Notes: generated by a model not told the origin, from the sequence alone. DNA of 54,235 bases from Enterococcus sp. BWR-S5 (GCF_016745255.1 NZ_JADOEQ010000023.1:1-54235), one strand, 5' to 3'. Counted from the stretch's first letter, positions 33,956 to 43,544 are shown. A program made the numbers and translations.

Positions 33956-35689
33956 GTGTCCTATCAAGAAATGATATTTCTTTTTCTCGGAGGTCTGGGA
34001 ATTTTTCTGTTCGGGATGAAGTACATGGGGGATGGCCTGCAGAAAACAGCCGGAGATTCCTTAAGAGAAATTTTGAATACATTCACTTCGACACCTTTAC
34101 GATCTGTTTTGGCCGGATTGGTCGTTACTGCAATTATTCAATCAAGCTCCGGTACGACAGTGCTGACTGTTGGACTGGTAAGTGTAGGGTTTATGTCGCT
34201 GAGACAGGCAATTGGCGTCATCATGGGAGCGAATGTAGGAACAACTGTTACGGCATTTATCATTGGTTTTAACCTGAGTGCGTATGCGTTACCTATTATG
34301 GGAGTCGGCTCAATCATGCTTTTCTTTTTCAAGCGTGAGAAAATCAATAATATCGGTCAAATCCTTTTCGGCTTCGGCTGTTTGTTTTATGGATTAAACC
34401 TGATGGGAAGCGGTATGGCACCTTTACAGGAATTACCGCAGTTCGCAGATTTGATGGTCGACGTATCACATCAGCCAATTTTAGGTGTGGGTATCGGTAC
34501 ATTATTGACAATGGTGTTACAAAGCTCCAGTGCGACAATCGGAATTCTACAGCAATTATATACACAAGGCAGCTTGGCAATTGGTGCAGCCTTGCCTATT
34601 CTTTTTGGGGATAATATTGGAACAACAATAACAGCTGTTATTGCTGCTTTGGGAACGAGCGTCGCTGCTAAGAGAACAGCCGCTTCTCACGTAGTCTTCA
34701 ATCTAGTGGGAGCAATCATATTTACGATTCTATTGTCACCGTTCACATCTGTAGTGGTTGCAGTTTCGAATACTTTGGGTTTGAATCCTGCAATGCAGAT
34801 TGCCGTAGCACATGGAATGTTTAATGTTGCCAATTTATTGATTCAGTTTTGGTTTATCGATAAGATTGAGCTGTTAGTGCGGAAAATCATTCCAGGTAAT
34901 GATAAGGAAGGGATTGACTTCAAGCCGTCTAACCTGAATGAATCGATTATTCAAAACTCTCCAACAGTAGCTTTGAATCAAGCGAAAATCGAGTTGCTGC
35001 AAATGGGAGAATACGTTGTCGGTGCTTATGAAGCAACGAGCGCTTTTTATGAGAATCAAGATAAGGTTGATCGTGAAAATGCCAATCAATACGAAACGGC
35101 GATTAATGATATGGATAATCGCTTGACTGAGTATCTGGTTCAGTTATCTTCTGCAGAGCTGACGATTGCTGAGAGCTACGAGCAGACGATGATGCTGGAG
35201 CTGACAAAAGATTTAGAGCGGATTGGTGATCATTGTCGAAATATCGTCGGTTATATTGATGAGGCAATCCGTACAGAAAAGAAACAAAAAGCCAAGGATA
35301 AAAAAGAGGGCAAGGTTTCAGAACGAACAACACTGATTGTATCTGACGATGACTTGCTTGAGCTGTTCAAAAAAGTATCGAAGAATATCAAGGATTCATT
35401 GACTGCTTTTGAACATGATGACAAAGAAATTGCCGCTCATATTTTGGAGCGTGAAGAAGAGATAGATGAGATGGTTAAGCATCTCCGTAAAAAGTATATT
35501 TCTATCATGAATAGTGGGAAAGGCCGTGCGGCAGATGGCATTCTGTTTATTGATACAGCGTCTAATCTGGAACGCATGAGTGACCGTACGATTCACATGG
35601 CAAAATATGTTTTAGGTGAACGTTATGGAACAGAGACAATTACAGTAGAACAATCGGTTAATCCAATTATTCAAGAAGTATTGGACTAA
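33956..35689 (+). CDS. Na/Pi cotransporter family protein with PhoU-like domain
   Basis: 577 residues from GTG 33956, chosen because AAGGAGG lies nine bases upstream. About eight to nine hydrophobic segments fill residues 1-310, with the paired repeats IIQSSSGTTVLTVG and VLQSSSATIGI, which are the sodium and phosphate motifs of the type II family. The C-terminal 240 residues are soluble and helical, PhoU-like, with LTKDLERIGDHCRNI. Members import phosphate with sodium or regulate its efflux. Two terminators follow. Confidence 0.92.
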   Translation: MSYQEMIFLFLGGLGIFLFGMKYMGDGLQKTAGDSLREILNTFTSTPLRSVLAGLVVTAIIQSSSGTTVLTVGLVSVGFMSLRQAIGVIMGANVGTTVTAFIIGFNLSAYALPIMGVGSIMLFFFKREKINNIGQILFGFGCLFYGLNLMGSGMAPLQELPQFADLMVDVSHQPILGVGIGTLLTMVLQSSSATIGILQQLYTQGSLAIGAALPILFGDNIGTTITAVIAALGTSVAAKRTAASHVVFNLVGAIIFTILLSPFTSVVVAVSNTLGLNPAMQIAVAHGMFNVANLLIQFWFIDKIELLVRKIIPGNDKEGIDFKPSNLNESIIQNSPTVALNQAKIELLQMGEYVVGAYEATSAFYENQDKVDRENANQYETAINDMDNRLTEYLVQLSSAELTIAESYEQTMMLELTKDLERIGDHCRNIVGYIDEAIRTEKKQKAKDKKEGKVSERTTLIVSDDDLLELFKKVSKNIKDSLTAFEHDDKEIAAHILEREEEIDEMVKHLRKKYISIMNSGKGRAADGILFIDTASNLERMSDRTIHMAKYVLGERYGTETITVEQSVNPIIQEVLD

Positions 35690-35733
35690 ATCAGTAGGCG
35701 TCGCCGATTGAGCTAAAGGGAAATTGGGAATAG

Positions 35734-35766
35734 AACCAGCTTTTGTATTGGCGTATAGCTGGTTTT
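35734..35766 (+). terminator. First terminator after the Na/Pi transporter
   Basis: AACCAGCT / AGCTGGTT (35734-35741 with 35757-35764) followed by TT. Confidence 0.6.
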
Positions 35767-35767
35767 A

Positions 35768-35809
35768 GAGGGGACTGAGACATGGTGATGTCACAGCTCC
35801 CTCTTTTTA
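35768..35809 (+). terminator. Second terminator after the Na/Pi transporter
   Basis: GAGGG...CATGGTGATG...CCCTC: a 16-position stem with two mismatches (35768-35783 with 35788-35803), then five T. Confidence 0.85.
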
Positions 35810-35875
35810 TAATCTATCAGACGATAAAAAAATATGGACTTGTCGATGTGGGAAAAAGTAAAGAGGAGTGGGAAA

Positions 35876-36742
35876 ATGGACTGGATAAACAGATTGGAAG
35901 AATCATTAGAATACATTGAACAGCATTTGACATCGGTCATTGAGTATAAAGAGCTGGGGCGGATTGCCTGCTGCTCGGAATACCATTATCAGCGAATATT
36001 TTCGTACATGGTAGGTGTTCCCCTATCAGAATACATAAGGAGAAGAAGATTATCCCTTGCAGGGGTAGAGCTGCAGCATGGGGAGAAGGTCATCGATACG
36101 GCAGTAAAATTTGGCTATGAATCAGCGAACTCCTTTTCACGTGCCTTTAAAAATATTCATGGCATTACCCCATCTCAGGCACAAAAAGAAGGGGTTCAAC
36201 TGAAGTCTTATCCCAGAATCAAGTTTCATATCTCGATTAAAGGGGATGTGGAAATGGATTATCGAATCGAGACAAAGCCCGCCTTTCGCATTATCGGTGC
36301 GACAATTCCCATGTCAAAGAAGGTCGAAGAGAATTTCAGAGAGATTCCCGCATTTTGGTCAAGAGTTGCGACGAATGGTACATTGGCGGACCTGCTGCCT
36401 TTAATGGACAGCAAGCTTCCAGGAGTAATGGGCGTTAGTACAGGCTTTACACAAGAAGGAGAAGTACCGACCTATTACATTGCTGTCGCCAGCGACAAGC
36501 AAACCAATGGCGGCTTGGCTGAATATACAATAGACAGCTATACATGGGCTATTTTTTCCGGGAGCGGACCGATGCCCCAGTCGATTCAAGAATTGGAGAA
36601 ACGGATTATCACGGATTGGCTGCCTAGCTCAGGTTATGAATATGCGAATGGTCCTGATATTGAACTCTATCTGGAACCGGATCCAACGAAAGCTGTTTTT
36701 GAAGTCTGGATACCTGTGATTAAAGCAAAAAACAAGGACTAG
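35876..36742 (+). CDS. AraC-family regulator with GyrI-like effector domain
   Basis: 288 residues from ATG 35876, which has AGAGGAG upstream; an earlier in-frame ATG (35834) has none. Residues about 5-105 hold the two helix-turn-helix motifs of the AraC type (AC-SEYHYQRIFSYMVG region and DTAVKFGYESANSFSRAFKN, ending in HGITPSQAQKEG). Residues about 125-288 form a GyrI/Rob-type ligand pocket ending in LEPDPTKAVFEVWIPV. Such proteins sense small, often amphipathic compounds. The neighbouring lipase-like gene may be a target, which is only inference. Confidence 0.9.
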   Translation: MDWINRLEESLEYIEQHLTSVIEYKELGRIACCSEYHYQRIFSYMVGVPLSEYIRRRRLSLAGVELQHGEKVIDTAVKFGYESANSFSRAFKNIHGITPSQAQKEGVQLKSYPRIKFHISIKGDVEMDYRIETKPAFRIIGATIPMSKKVEENFREIPAFWSRVATNGTLADLLPLMDSKLPGVMGVSTGFTQEGEVPTYYIAVASDKQTNGGLAEYTIDSYTWAIFSGSGPMPQSIQELEKRIITDWLPSSGYEYANGPDIELYLEPDPTKAVFEVWIPVIKAKNKD

Positions 36743-36844
36743 CTTGCTGATTTAAAACTTTTTCATAAAAGCACCATCTTTTACTATTTCAAGGGAACAC
36801 ATTCCGATATAATAGAGAATATCAACTAAAGTGAGGAAGCAGCT

Positions 36845-37762
36845 ATGAAATCAACCTATTGTGTGTCATCAGATGGGCAAACAGAGCTTCATCTTGTCTA
36901 TTGGGAACCGAAGGAGCAACCAAAAGCGGTCGTTCAACTCATACATGGGATGGCTGAATATATTGAACGCTATAATGAATTTGCTGAGTATTTGACAGCA
37001 CTAGGCTATTTAGTCGTTGGCCACGATCATCTTGGTCATGGAAAATCAGTCAACCAAGACCTGCCGCAACATGGTTATTTTGGAAAAGGAGATACAGCTC
37101 AGCATGTGATTGACGATATTGAACGTGTACGAGCGCGTACAGCGGAGGACTATCCGGAAATACCTTATTTTATGCTGGGGCATAGTATGGGCTCATTTGC
37201 TTTGCGCTGCTACTTGCAAAAGTATGTTGTACCTCTTGCAGGGGTGGTGCTGATGGGATCAGGTACTGGTTCGACAGTCATTCCAACTGCGCTGTCTATT
37301 ACAATGGGATTGAATCGCCTGCAACCGAAAAAAGTCAATCATTTACTTGATGATTTAGCCTTTGGCTCATTTAGTAAAAAGTTCCCGGAACCTGGGCGTT
37401 TCAATTGGCTCAGCAAGAATCAGGAAAATGTCCGCAGCTATGAAGAGGATGAGCTGACAGGCTTTACTTTTACAAATAACGGCTTTCACACGTTATTTCA
37501 GCTGATTCACGGAGCAAACAGAAAAGGCTGGTCAGATGATATCCCTAAAGAGCTGCCGATTCTTTTGATAAGCGGGGAGAAAGATCCGGTTGGCGGCTAT
37601 GGTAAAGGAGTTAGAAAACTGGCAAAGACTTTAGATGCTTCAGGCACAAATGATTTGTCTATGGTGCTGTTCGCTGAGCTTCGTCATGAGCTGTTGTTTG
37701 AGGTGGAAAAACAGCAGGTTTATGAAAAAATTGGCACATGGTTCAATAAGCATGTCTCATGA
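36845..37762 (+). CDS. Alpha/beta hydrolase (lysophospholipase / monoacylglycerol lipase type)
   Basis: 305 residues. VVQLIHGMAEYIERY carries the oxyanion region, GHDHLGHGKS is typical of serine aminopeptidase S33 / monoglyceride lipases, GHSMGSFALR contains the nucleophile serine, and the acid and histidine lie in LISGEKDPVGG and LRHELLFE. No signal peptide, so cytosolic. RBS GAGGAAG; TATAAT at 36808-36813 is a probable -10. Confidence 0.9.
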   Translation: MKSTYCVSSDGQTELHLVYWEPKEQPKAVVQLIHGMAEYIERYNEFAEYLTALGYLVVGHDHLGHGKSVNQDLPQHGYFGKGDTAQHVIDDIERVRARTAEDYPEIPYFMLGHSMGSFALRCYLQKYVVPLAGVVLMGSGTGSTVIPTALSITMGLNRLQPKKVNHLLDDLAFGSFSKKFPEPGRFNWLSKNQENVRSYEEDELTGFTFTNNGFHTLFQLIHGANRKGWSDDIPKELPILLISGEKDPVGGYGKGVRKLAKTLDASGTNDLSMVLFAELRHELLFEVEKQQVYEKIGTWFNKHVS

Positions 37763-37993
37763 TTGCCTTGCTTATAAAGATAGAATGAAGACTTTGATTG
37801 CCATTTATACAGTTTTTTTATAAACTTAAGAGATATTGCATAAGCATGGGTTGTGGTATCTCGGGAAGGATACAGATAACTCATTGTGCTTATCGAAATG
37901 AGTGATTCTTAACTAGTCACTCGATTGAATTCATCGCGTAAAAACGAAGAACAATATCAAAGGAAAGCATTATTTTTGGTAGGGTGGAAGGTA

Positions 37994-38530
37994 ATGGAGA
38001 AGAAAAAAATACGGACACTGGGCTTGGCCAATTTGAACTGGCTTTATCGAAACGAAGCGCTGAAAAAGACTAAAGAACAGCACATTGTACAGCAGCTGTT
38101 TGCTGATGAGTATTGGCTGGAGGCTGAGACGATTGGGGTCGTTAAGGCGGTACCCTTTGAGTTCGATACTGTTCCTGTGATTGGGAAAGCTTGGGCTGAG
38201 GGAAAGCGTGTAACTGTACCTAAGGTAGAAAATAAAGAAATGTTTTTTCATCAAATTACAGCGGAATCATTATTTGTCCGTTCTTCATTTGGTGTGGAAG
38301 AGCCAGCTGAAAATAAGGAGATACCTTTAGCAGAAATCGACCTCTTAATTGTTCCGGGACTGGTGTTTACAACTACCGGATTTAGAGTAGGTTTTGGCGG
38401 CGGGTATTATGATCGAGTGTTAGAGAGGTTTCAGGGGAATAGTTGTAGTTTGGTATTTAGCGAACAAATTCAAGAAAGCTGGCAGGCAGAGGCCTTTGAC
38501 CAGCGGGTAAACAAATTGTTTATCAATTAA
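37994..38530 (+). CDS. 5-formyltetrahydrofolate cyclo-ligase
   Basis: 178 residues. AETIGVVKAVPFEFDT, KRVTVPKV (substrate and ATP lysine/arginine region) and FRVGFGGGYYDRVLERF, the ATP-binding signature, are clear. It converts 5-formyl-THF to 5,10-methenyl-THF with ATP. The frame is open further up (37925), but GGTGGAAGG just before ATG 37994 gives the family-length protein. It begins a five-gene run through to the rhodanese-like gene. Confidence 0.92.
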   Translation: MEKKKIRTLGLANLNWLYRNEALKKTKEQHIVQQLFADEYWLEAETIGVVKAVPFEFDTVPVIGKAWAEGKRVTVPKVENKEMFFHQITAESLFVRSSFGVEEPAENKEIPLAEIDLLIVPGLVFTTTGFRVGFGGGYYDRVLERFQGNSCSLVFSEQIQESWQAEAFDQRVNKLFIN

Positions 38531-38540
38531 GGAGGATTTG

Positions 38541-39242
38541 ATGGATTATCAAACAAAGATGAAGGCAAAAAGGCTGCTGAATCAGCCAATCATTACTTAT
38601 ATATTATTAGGAATCACGACAATCGTATTTCTCGGTATGGAAGTTTCCGGCGGCTCGGAAAGTACAATGGTCCTGTTAAACTGGGGAGCCATGTCCAAAC
38701 GAATGATTGTTGAGTACCACGAATTTTGGCGCTTCTTTACCCCGATGTTTTTACATATTGGCTGGATGCACTTTATTTTGAACATGGTTACATTGTATTA
38801 TGTAGGGGCACAAGTAGAGAGTGTTTATGGTCATTGGCGTTACTTGGCCATCTACCTGCTAAGTGGTGTGGCTGGTAATCTGCTTAGCTTTTCATTAGGC
38901 GCATCGAATGGTCTTTCGGCTGGAGCCAGTACTTCTATTTTTGGGCTGTTCGGCGCATTTATTATTCTGGGCAGACACTTCAAAAACAATCCGGCGATTT
39001 CCTTCATGGTGCAACGCTATGCAACCTTTATCGCAATCAATCTGATTTTCAATCTGTTTAGCAGCTCAGTTGATATTCTGGGACATGTGGGTGGTTTGAT
39101 TGGTGGTCTTTTGGCTGCAACATTTTTAGCCGTTCCAAAACGATCAGAGGAGTTCAATATCCATGAACGAATTATCTCAGGAATGATTTTTGTATTTATT
39201 CTGGTTGTTTGCTTCTTCTTAGGTTTTAAAAATTATGTTTAA
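38541..39242 (+). CDS. Rhomboid-family intramembrane serine protease
   Basis: 233 residues with six or seven membrane segments. HIGWMHFILNM is the conserved loop and TM2, GLSAGASTSIFGLFGAF holds the catalytic serine in the GxSx region, and DILGHVGGLIGGL holds the catalytic histidine. AAGGAGGA precedes ATG 38541. Same neighbourhood (cyclo-ligase, rhomboid, yqgQ, glcK) as in Bacillus yqgN-yqgP-yqgQ-glcK. Confidence 0.95.
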   Translation: MDYQTKMKAKRLLNQPIITYILLGITTIVFLGMEVSGGSESTMVLLNWGAMSKRMIVEYHEFWRFFTPMFLHIGWMHFILNMVTLYYVGAQVESVYGHWRYLAIYLLSGVAGNLLSFSLGASNGLSAGASTSIFGLFGAFIILGRHFKNNPAISFMVQRYATFIAINLIFNLFSSSVDILGHVGGLIGGLLAATFLAVPKRSEEFNIHERIISGMIFVFILVVCFFLGFKNYV

Positions 39243-39272
39243 ATTGTATAATGATAAGGAAGTGCTTGGAGC

Positions 39273-39491
39273 TTGGAAACGTTATATGATGTTCAACAGC
39301 TGTTCAAAAGATTTGGGATATACATCTATGTTGGCGCCAGAATCTATGACATTGAGTTGATGATGATCGAATTGAAGAATCTCTACGACGGGCAGCTGGT
39401 CGATAAGGAGACCTATCTTCATGCCAGACGTATTCTGAATAGAGAGCATAGAATCGAAGAAAACAGAATGACAGAGAAAGGGATCGAATGA
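39273..39491 (+). CDS. yqgQ: YqgQ-family small protein (DUF910)
   Basis: 72 residues beginning with TTG. YDVQQLFKRFGIYIYVGARI and LKNLYDGQLVDKETY match YqgQ of Bacillus, a small helical protein of unknown role always found before glcK. The stop is one base before the glcK start. Confidence 0.88.
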   Translation: METLYDVQQLFKRFGIYIYVGARIYDIELMMIELKNLYDGQLVDKETYLHARRILNREHRIEENRMTEKGIE

Positions 39492-39492
39492 A

Positions 39493-40461
39493 ATGGACAA
39501 AAAGATCATAGGGATTGACTTAGGCGGTACAACTATCAAATTTGCGATTTTGACACTGGACGGAGAGGTTCAGCAAAAATGGAGCATTGAAACGAATATA
39601 CTGGATGAGGGCAGTCATATCGTTCCTGATATTATTGAATCAGTCAATCATCGAATCTCCCTTTACGGAATGGACAAAGCTGACTTTGTCGGTATCGGTA
39701 TGGGCACACCGGGAAGCGTAGACATCGAAAAGGGCACAGTAATTGGTGCCTATAACTTGAACTGGACGACCTTGCAATCAGTGAAAGAGCAGATTGAAGC
39801 TGGGACAGGGATTGCTTATGCATTGGATAATGATGCGAACGTAGCTGCCTTGGGCGAGCGTTGGAAGGGTGCCGGAGAGAATGATCCCGATGTTGTGTTC
39901 ATCACTCTGGGAACAGGTGTCGGCGGCGGTATCGTTGCTGAGGGCAAGCTGCTTCATGGAACAGCGGGCTGTGCCGGAGAAGTTGGTCATGCGACGGTTG
40001 ATCCAAATGGTTTCGACTGTACCTGCGGTAAAAAAGGCTGTCTGGAAACAGTTGCCAGTGCGACTGGTGTCGTTCGATTAGCAAGAAAGCTGTCAGAGGA
40101 ATACGCTGGAAGCTCTCAGTTGAAACAAATGATTGATGACGGTCAGGCAGTAACCAGTAAAGATGTGTTTGAGTATGCTGAAAACAATGATCCATTTGCC
40201 TTGATAGTTGTTGATAAGGTCTGCTTCTATCTGGGACTGGCTTTAGGGAATATCGGTAACGTACTGAATCCTTCTGCGATTGTCATTGGTGGCGGTGTTT
40301 CTGCTGCCGGAGAGTTTCTACGCAGCCGTGTAGAAACATACTTTGAAGAATTCACCTTCCCACAGGTTCGTGAAAGTACAAAAATCAAGCTGGCTGAACT
40401 GGGAAATGAAGCGGGCGTTATCGGCGCTGCTTCGTTAGCATTGAAATTTATGGAAGAGTAA
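39493..40461 (+). CDS. glcK: Glucokinase (ROK family)
   Basis: 322 residues. IGIDLGGTTIKFAIL (5-19) binds ATP phosphate, LDNDANVAALGERW contains the catalytic aspartate, and the zinc site is GHATVDPNGFDCTCGKKGCL with the CxCGxxGCxE pattern. It phosphorylates glucose taken up without the PTS. Start overlaps the yqgQ end region with GAAAGGGAT upstream. Confidence 0.96.
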   Translation: MDKKIIGIDLGGTTIKFAILTLDGEVQQKWSIETNILDEGSHIVPDIIESVNHRISLYGMDKADFVGIGMGTPGSVDIEKGTVIGAYNLNWTTLQSVKEQIEAGTGIAYALDNDANVAALGERWKGAGENDPDVVFITLGTGVGGGIVAEGKLLHGTAGCAGEVGHATVDPNGFDCTCGKKGCLETVASATGVVRLARKLSEEYAGSSQLKQMIDDGQAVTSKDVFEYAENNDPFALIVVDKVCFYLGLALGNIGNVLNPSAIVIGGGVSAAGEFLRSRVETYFEEFTFPQVRESTKIKLAELGNEAGVIGAASLALKFMEE

Positions 40462-40475
40462 GAGAGGGTTTTAAC

Positions 40476-40877
40476 ATGTCTGTGCTATTAGTGATAAATA
40501 TTGTTTTAGGTGCAATCCTGTTGGTTATGGCAGGAAATATGCTGTATACGTTCATTTTAGGAAAAACGTCAGCGACGATGTTGACAGAAGAAGAGTTTCG
40601 AGAAGGTATGAGAAAGGCTCAGGTAATTGACGTCAGAGAGAAGGATGTTTTCGATGGCGGGCACATTTTAGGTGCACGCAGCGTTCCTTATTCAATGCTG
40701 AAAACAAGCATGCAGTCAATTCGTAAAGACCAGCCTGTTTATTTATACGATCAAAGACATTCAACAAGTGTTCGTGTCGCAAGAAAGTTGAAAAAAGCCG
40801 GCTATACAAACATTTATGTCTTAAAAAATGGGTATGATAATTGGACAGGGAAAATTAAGAAAAAGACAGTTAATTAA
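40476..40877 (+). CDS. Membrane-anchored rhodanese-like protein lacking the catalytic cysteine
   Basis: 133 residues. One N-terminal membrane helix (about 4-28) precedes a rhodanese domain with VIDVREKDVFDGGHILGARS. In active rhodaneses a cysteine follows the central strand; here it reads VYLYDQRHST, with aspartate in that place. Probably a binding rather than a sulfur-transfer domain. It lies 14 bases after glcK and shares its transcript. Confidence 0.88.
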   Translation: MSVLLVINIVLGAILLVMAGNMLYTFILGKTSATMLTEEEFREGMRKAQVIDVREKDVFDGGHILGARSVPYSMLKTSMQSIRKDQPVYLYDQRHSTSVRVARKLKKAGYTNIYVLKNGYDNWTGKIKKKTVN

Positions 40878-40886
40878 TGAACAGCG

Positions 40887-40923
40887 ATGGCGTGGGGGAT
40901 GAAACAGCCCCTGCGCCTTTTTG
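40887..40923 (+). terminator. Terminator after the rhodanese-like gene
   Basis: GGCG(t)-GGGGG region (40889-40898) pairs with CCCC-TGCGCC (40908-40917), then five T. Confidence 0.8.
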
Positions 40924-41060
40924 CATAGCGGCTAGGATATTCAGAAAAGTGCTTATGGAGTTATACCAAATTTAAAGCTAGCGCCAATGGTCCTGCTTGC
41001 CAATTTTTCTACATTTACCAAAATAATGTTGAGTGTCTGACTATGGCGTCGAATGGGAAA

Positions 41061-41091
41061 TTGTTTTCTTTTTATTATTTTACGATACAAT
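41061..41091 (+). promoter_or_regulatory. Putative promoter of the DUF488 gene
   Basis: TTGTTT (41061-41066), 19-base spacer, TACAAT (41086-41091), 20 bases before the start. Confidence 0.45.
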
Positions 41092-41110
41092 AGAATAAGG
41101 AGGGATTGCG

Positions 41111-41464
41111 ATGATCCATATAAAGAGAGCCTATGAAACACCTAATGAAAAAGATGGGTATCGAGTGTTGGTTGATCGACTTTGGCCAAGAGGCGTTTCT
41201 AAAGAAAAAGCGAAAATCAATCTCTGGCTAAAGGAGATTGCTCCAAGCAAAGAGCTGAGGCAGTGGTTTAATCATGATCCTGAAAAATTCGAACAATTCA
41301 AATCGAGCTACGAGAAAGAACTGATAGAAAATACGGCTTCTTTGATGCAGCTCCTTGATGTGATAAAGAATGAACCAGTTGTTACGCTGGTTTATAGTGC
41401 AAAGAACGAAACAATCAATAATGCAGTTGTGCTAAAAGAGTTTATAGAGAAGAACTATGGCTGA
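41111..41464 (+). CDS. DUF488 family protein
   Basis: 117 residues. IKRAYETPNEKDGYRVLVDR followed by LWPRGVSKEKAKINLWLKEI and RQWFNHDPEKFEQFKSSYEK is the DUF488 signature. The function of the family is not established. It is 17 bases before the next gene and likely shares its transcript. RBS AAGGAGGG. Confidence 0.9.
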   Translation: MIHIKRAYETPNEKDGYRVLVDRLWPRGVSKEKAKINLWLKEIAPSKELRQWFNHDPEKFEQFKSSYEKELIENTASLMQLLDVIKNEPVVTLVYSAKNETINNAVVLKEFIEKNYG

Positions 41465-41481
41465 CTGAAAGGAGGTAAAAA

Positions 41482-43317
41482 ATGAAAATCGTTATTGTTG
41501 GCGGCGGCCCAAGAGGCCTATCTGTGTTGGAACGAATTGTTGAGCGTTCCAGAGACGAGAAGAATTTGAAAATTACTATGTTTGATCCTCATGGTCCGGG
41601 TGGTAAAATCTGGCGGCAGGATCAGCCGTTGTCTCTTTTGATGAACTCTGTTGCTTGTCAAGTGACGTTGTTTACTGATGAGACATTAAGTACAGGTGGT
41701 CCGGTGGCGAAAGGCCCTAATTTGTACGAGTGGGCTGAACAGTATGCAGAGGAGTTCATTCAGGAGTTTGAAGGCGGTGCATTAGCATTCATCAATGAGG
41801 CCAGAAATCTAGGTCCAAACGACCATTGTTCAAGAGCATTCTACGGGCTTTATCAGCGCTGGTTTTACCGCTATATCCAAACAAGAATGACTGAGCAGAC
41901 CTCTGTGACATTTTTTAATGACACGGTTCGTGCCGTTCGAGTCAATCAAGAGGGATTTTTAGTCTACACTAAGTCGGTTGAGATTACCGCAGACAAGGTG
42001 ATTCTTGCTCTTGGTCATCAGGATACAGAAGGGACAGAGGAAGAGCAGAAGCTTGCGGCATTTGCAACCGAGCATCGATTATTTTATTCGACACCTAAAA
42101 ATGCTGCAGATAACTTCTTTGATGCAGTAAAGCCTAGACAAACTGTTCTATTAAAGGGCTTGGGGCTGGCATTTTTTGATTATATGACCATGTTGACGGT
42201 CAATCGAGGCGGGAAATTTCATAGAAAAGCCGGAATTTTAAGTTATCAGCCATCCGGTAATGAGCCGAAAATTGTCGCCGGTTCCGGTAGAGGATTTCCT
42301 TATCATGCAAGAGGAAATAACCAGAAAGGCTATGGTGAGCAATATCAGCCGCGATTTTTAAAACAGAAAAACTTGAATAAATGGAAGCGTAAAGGAGATT
42401 TTCCGGCAGAAAGCTTTTTTACATTATTGAAGAAGGAAATCGAATTTGTCTATTACACTGCATTAATCAAGGAGAAATACCCGCAGATGAATCACGCAAA
42501 ATTTTCGGAAGAGTTTATTCGAAAGAAGGGCGATGCTGCAGTTCTAACAAAATATCAAATTCCATCTGAAGAATGGTGGGATTGGGCAGCGATAGAGCAT
42601 CCGGATACAGCAATGGCTACTCATGAAGGCTTTGCATCATTTGTCTCCGAATATGTGAAGGAAGATTGTCTTGAGGCTGGGAAAGGAAATGTCAGCGGAC
42701 CAGTCAGCAGCGCCTTTGACAGCTTGAAGGACATGAGGGACCAGATTCGTTTTATGCTGGATCATCAGCTGTTTACCAATGAAGAATACAAAGAACTTTT
42801 TTTAAAATGGTTTGTTCCATTGAATGCCTTTTTATCGATAGGACCACCACTAGAACGAATGGAAGAACTGCAGGCGCTATTGGAGGCGGGGGTTGTTACC
42901 TTGCTTGCTCCAAATATGCGTGTGGATATGGGTGAGGGACAATTTACGGCGTATTCATCAAACGCGCCGGAGCAACGCTTTACTTCATTCTTTTTAATGG
43001 AAGCAAGGATACCCGCGGTGGATGTGACTCGAAGTATGAGTCCATTAATGAAGCAGCTGCTGAATGAAGGTGTAGGCCGACGCCACTCGCTGGAATTATC
43101 GGGAGAACAACGCTTCTTTACTGGTGCGATTGATGTAGAGTCTTCAACGAACCAACTGATTGATGCACAGGGAAAAATAACCAAAGGGCTGTTTTGTTAT
43201 GGGGTTCCAACAGAAGGGATTCATTGGCTGACAGCAGCTACTGCCCGACCTGGAACAGACCCATGGAATCTTCGGGAAGCAGATAAAATAGCTGAGCAAA
43301 TACTTGCAGATAATTAA
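41482..43317 (+). CDS. FAD/NAD(P)-binding protein of unknown reaction
   Basis: 611 residues. IVIVGGGPRGLSVLERIVER (3-22) is an FAD dinucleotide loop; the variant GGGPRGLSVL and the following HGPGGKIWRQDQP are typical of the NAD_binding_9 group. ILALGHQDT is a second nucleotide-linked motif and the C-terminus GLFCYGVPTEGIHWLTAATA closes the FAD site. Related proteins are hydroxyacylglutathione- or lysine-hydroxylase-like, but the substrate is unknown. RBS AAAGGAGG. A terminator shared with the convergent DUF3042 gene follows. Confidence 0.88.
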   Translation: MKIVIVGGGPRGLSVLERIVERSRDEKNLKITMFDPHGPGGKIWRQDQPLSLLMNSVACQVTLFTDETLSTGGPVAKGPNLYEWAEQYAEEFIQEFEGGALAFINEARNLGPNDHCSRAFYGLYQRWFYRYIQTRMTEQTSVTFFNDTVRAVRVNQEGFLVYTKSVEITADKVILALGHQDTEGTEEEQKLAAFATEHRLFYSTPKNAADNFFDAVKPRQTVLLKGLGLAFFDYMTMLTVNRGGKFHRKAGILSYQPSGNEPKIVAGSGRGFPYHARGNNQKGYGEQYQPRFLKQKNLNKWKRKGDFPAESFFTLLKKEIEFVYYTALIKEKYPQMNHAKFSEEFIRKKGDAAVLTKYQIPSEEWWDWAAIEHPDTAMATHEGFASFVSEYVKEDCLEAGKGNVSGPVSSAFDSLKDMRDQIRFMLDHQLFTNEEYKELFLKWFVPLNAFLSIGPPLERMEELQALLEAGVVTLLAPNMRVDMGEGQFTAYSSNAPEQRFTSFFLMEARIPAVDVTRSMSPLMKQLLNEGVGRRHSLELSGEQRFFTGAIDVESSTNQLIDAQGKITKGLFCYGVPTEGIHWLTAATARPGTDPWNLREADKIAEQILADN

Positions 43318-43361
43318 AATAGCTGAAGCAATCCAATCGAAGGATTGCTTCAGCTATTTTT
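43316..43361. terminator. Bidirectional terminator between the FAD protein and DUF3042 genes
   Basis: A perfect 19-bp stem (43316-43334 with 43342-43360) with loop AATCGAA, A-rich on the left and T-rich on the right. Confidence 0.95.
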
Positions 43362-43376
43362 GATGACCTATCGTTG

Positions 43377-43544
43377 TTAGCGAGCGATACGTTTACGCAT
43401 GGCTTTTTTACGGTTTTCTTCAATCATGTCTTCTTTTTCTTCAATTGGATCAATGACTGTTTTCTTCACTGTAAAAGCAAGACCTGCAACTGCAGCTGCT
43501 GTTGCAACGGTACCGACCAATAGGCCTGAAACAAATTTTTTCAT
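43377..43544 (-). CDS. DUF3042 small membrane protein
   Basis: 55 residues: MKKFVSGLLVGTVATAAAVA begins a single membrane helix, followed by a conserved basic/acidic tail containing VKKTVIDPIEEKEDMIEENR and ending KRIAR. This matches the DUF3042 family of Lactobacillales, function unknown. RBS GAGGAGAGG on the minus strand. A promoter can be read as TTGGTT, 16-base spacer, TAGAAT upstream of it. Confidence 0.88.
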   Translation of the reverse strand: MKKFVSGLLVGTVATAAAVAGLAFTVKKTVIDPIEEKEDMIEENRKKAMRKRIAR

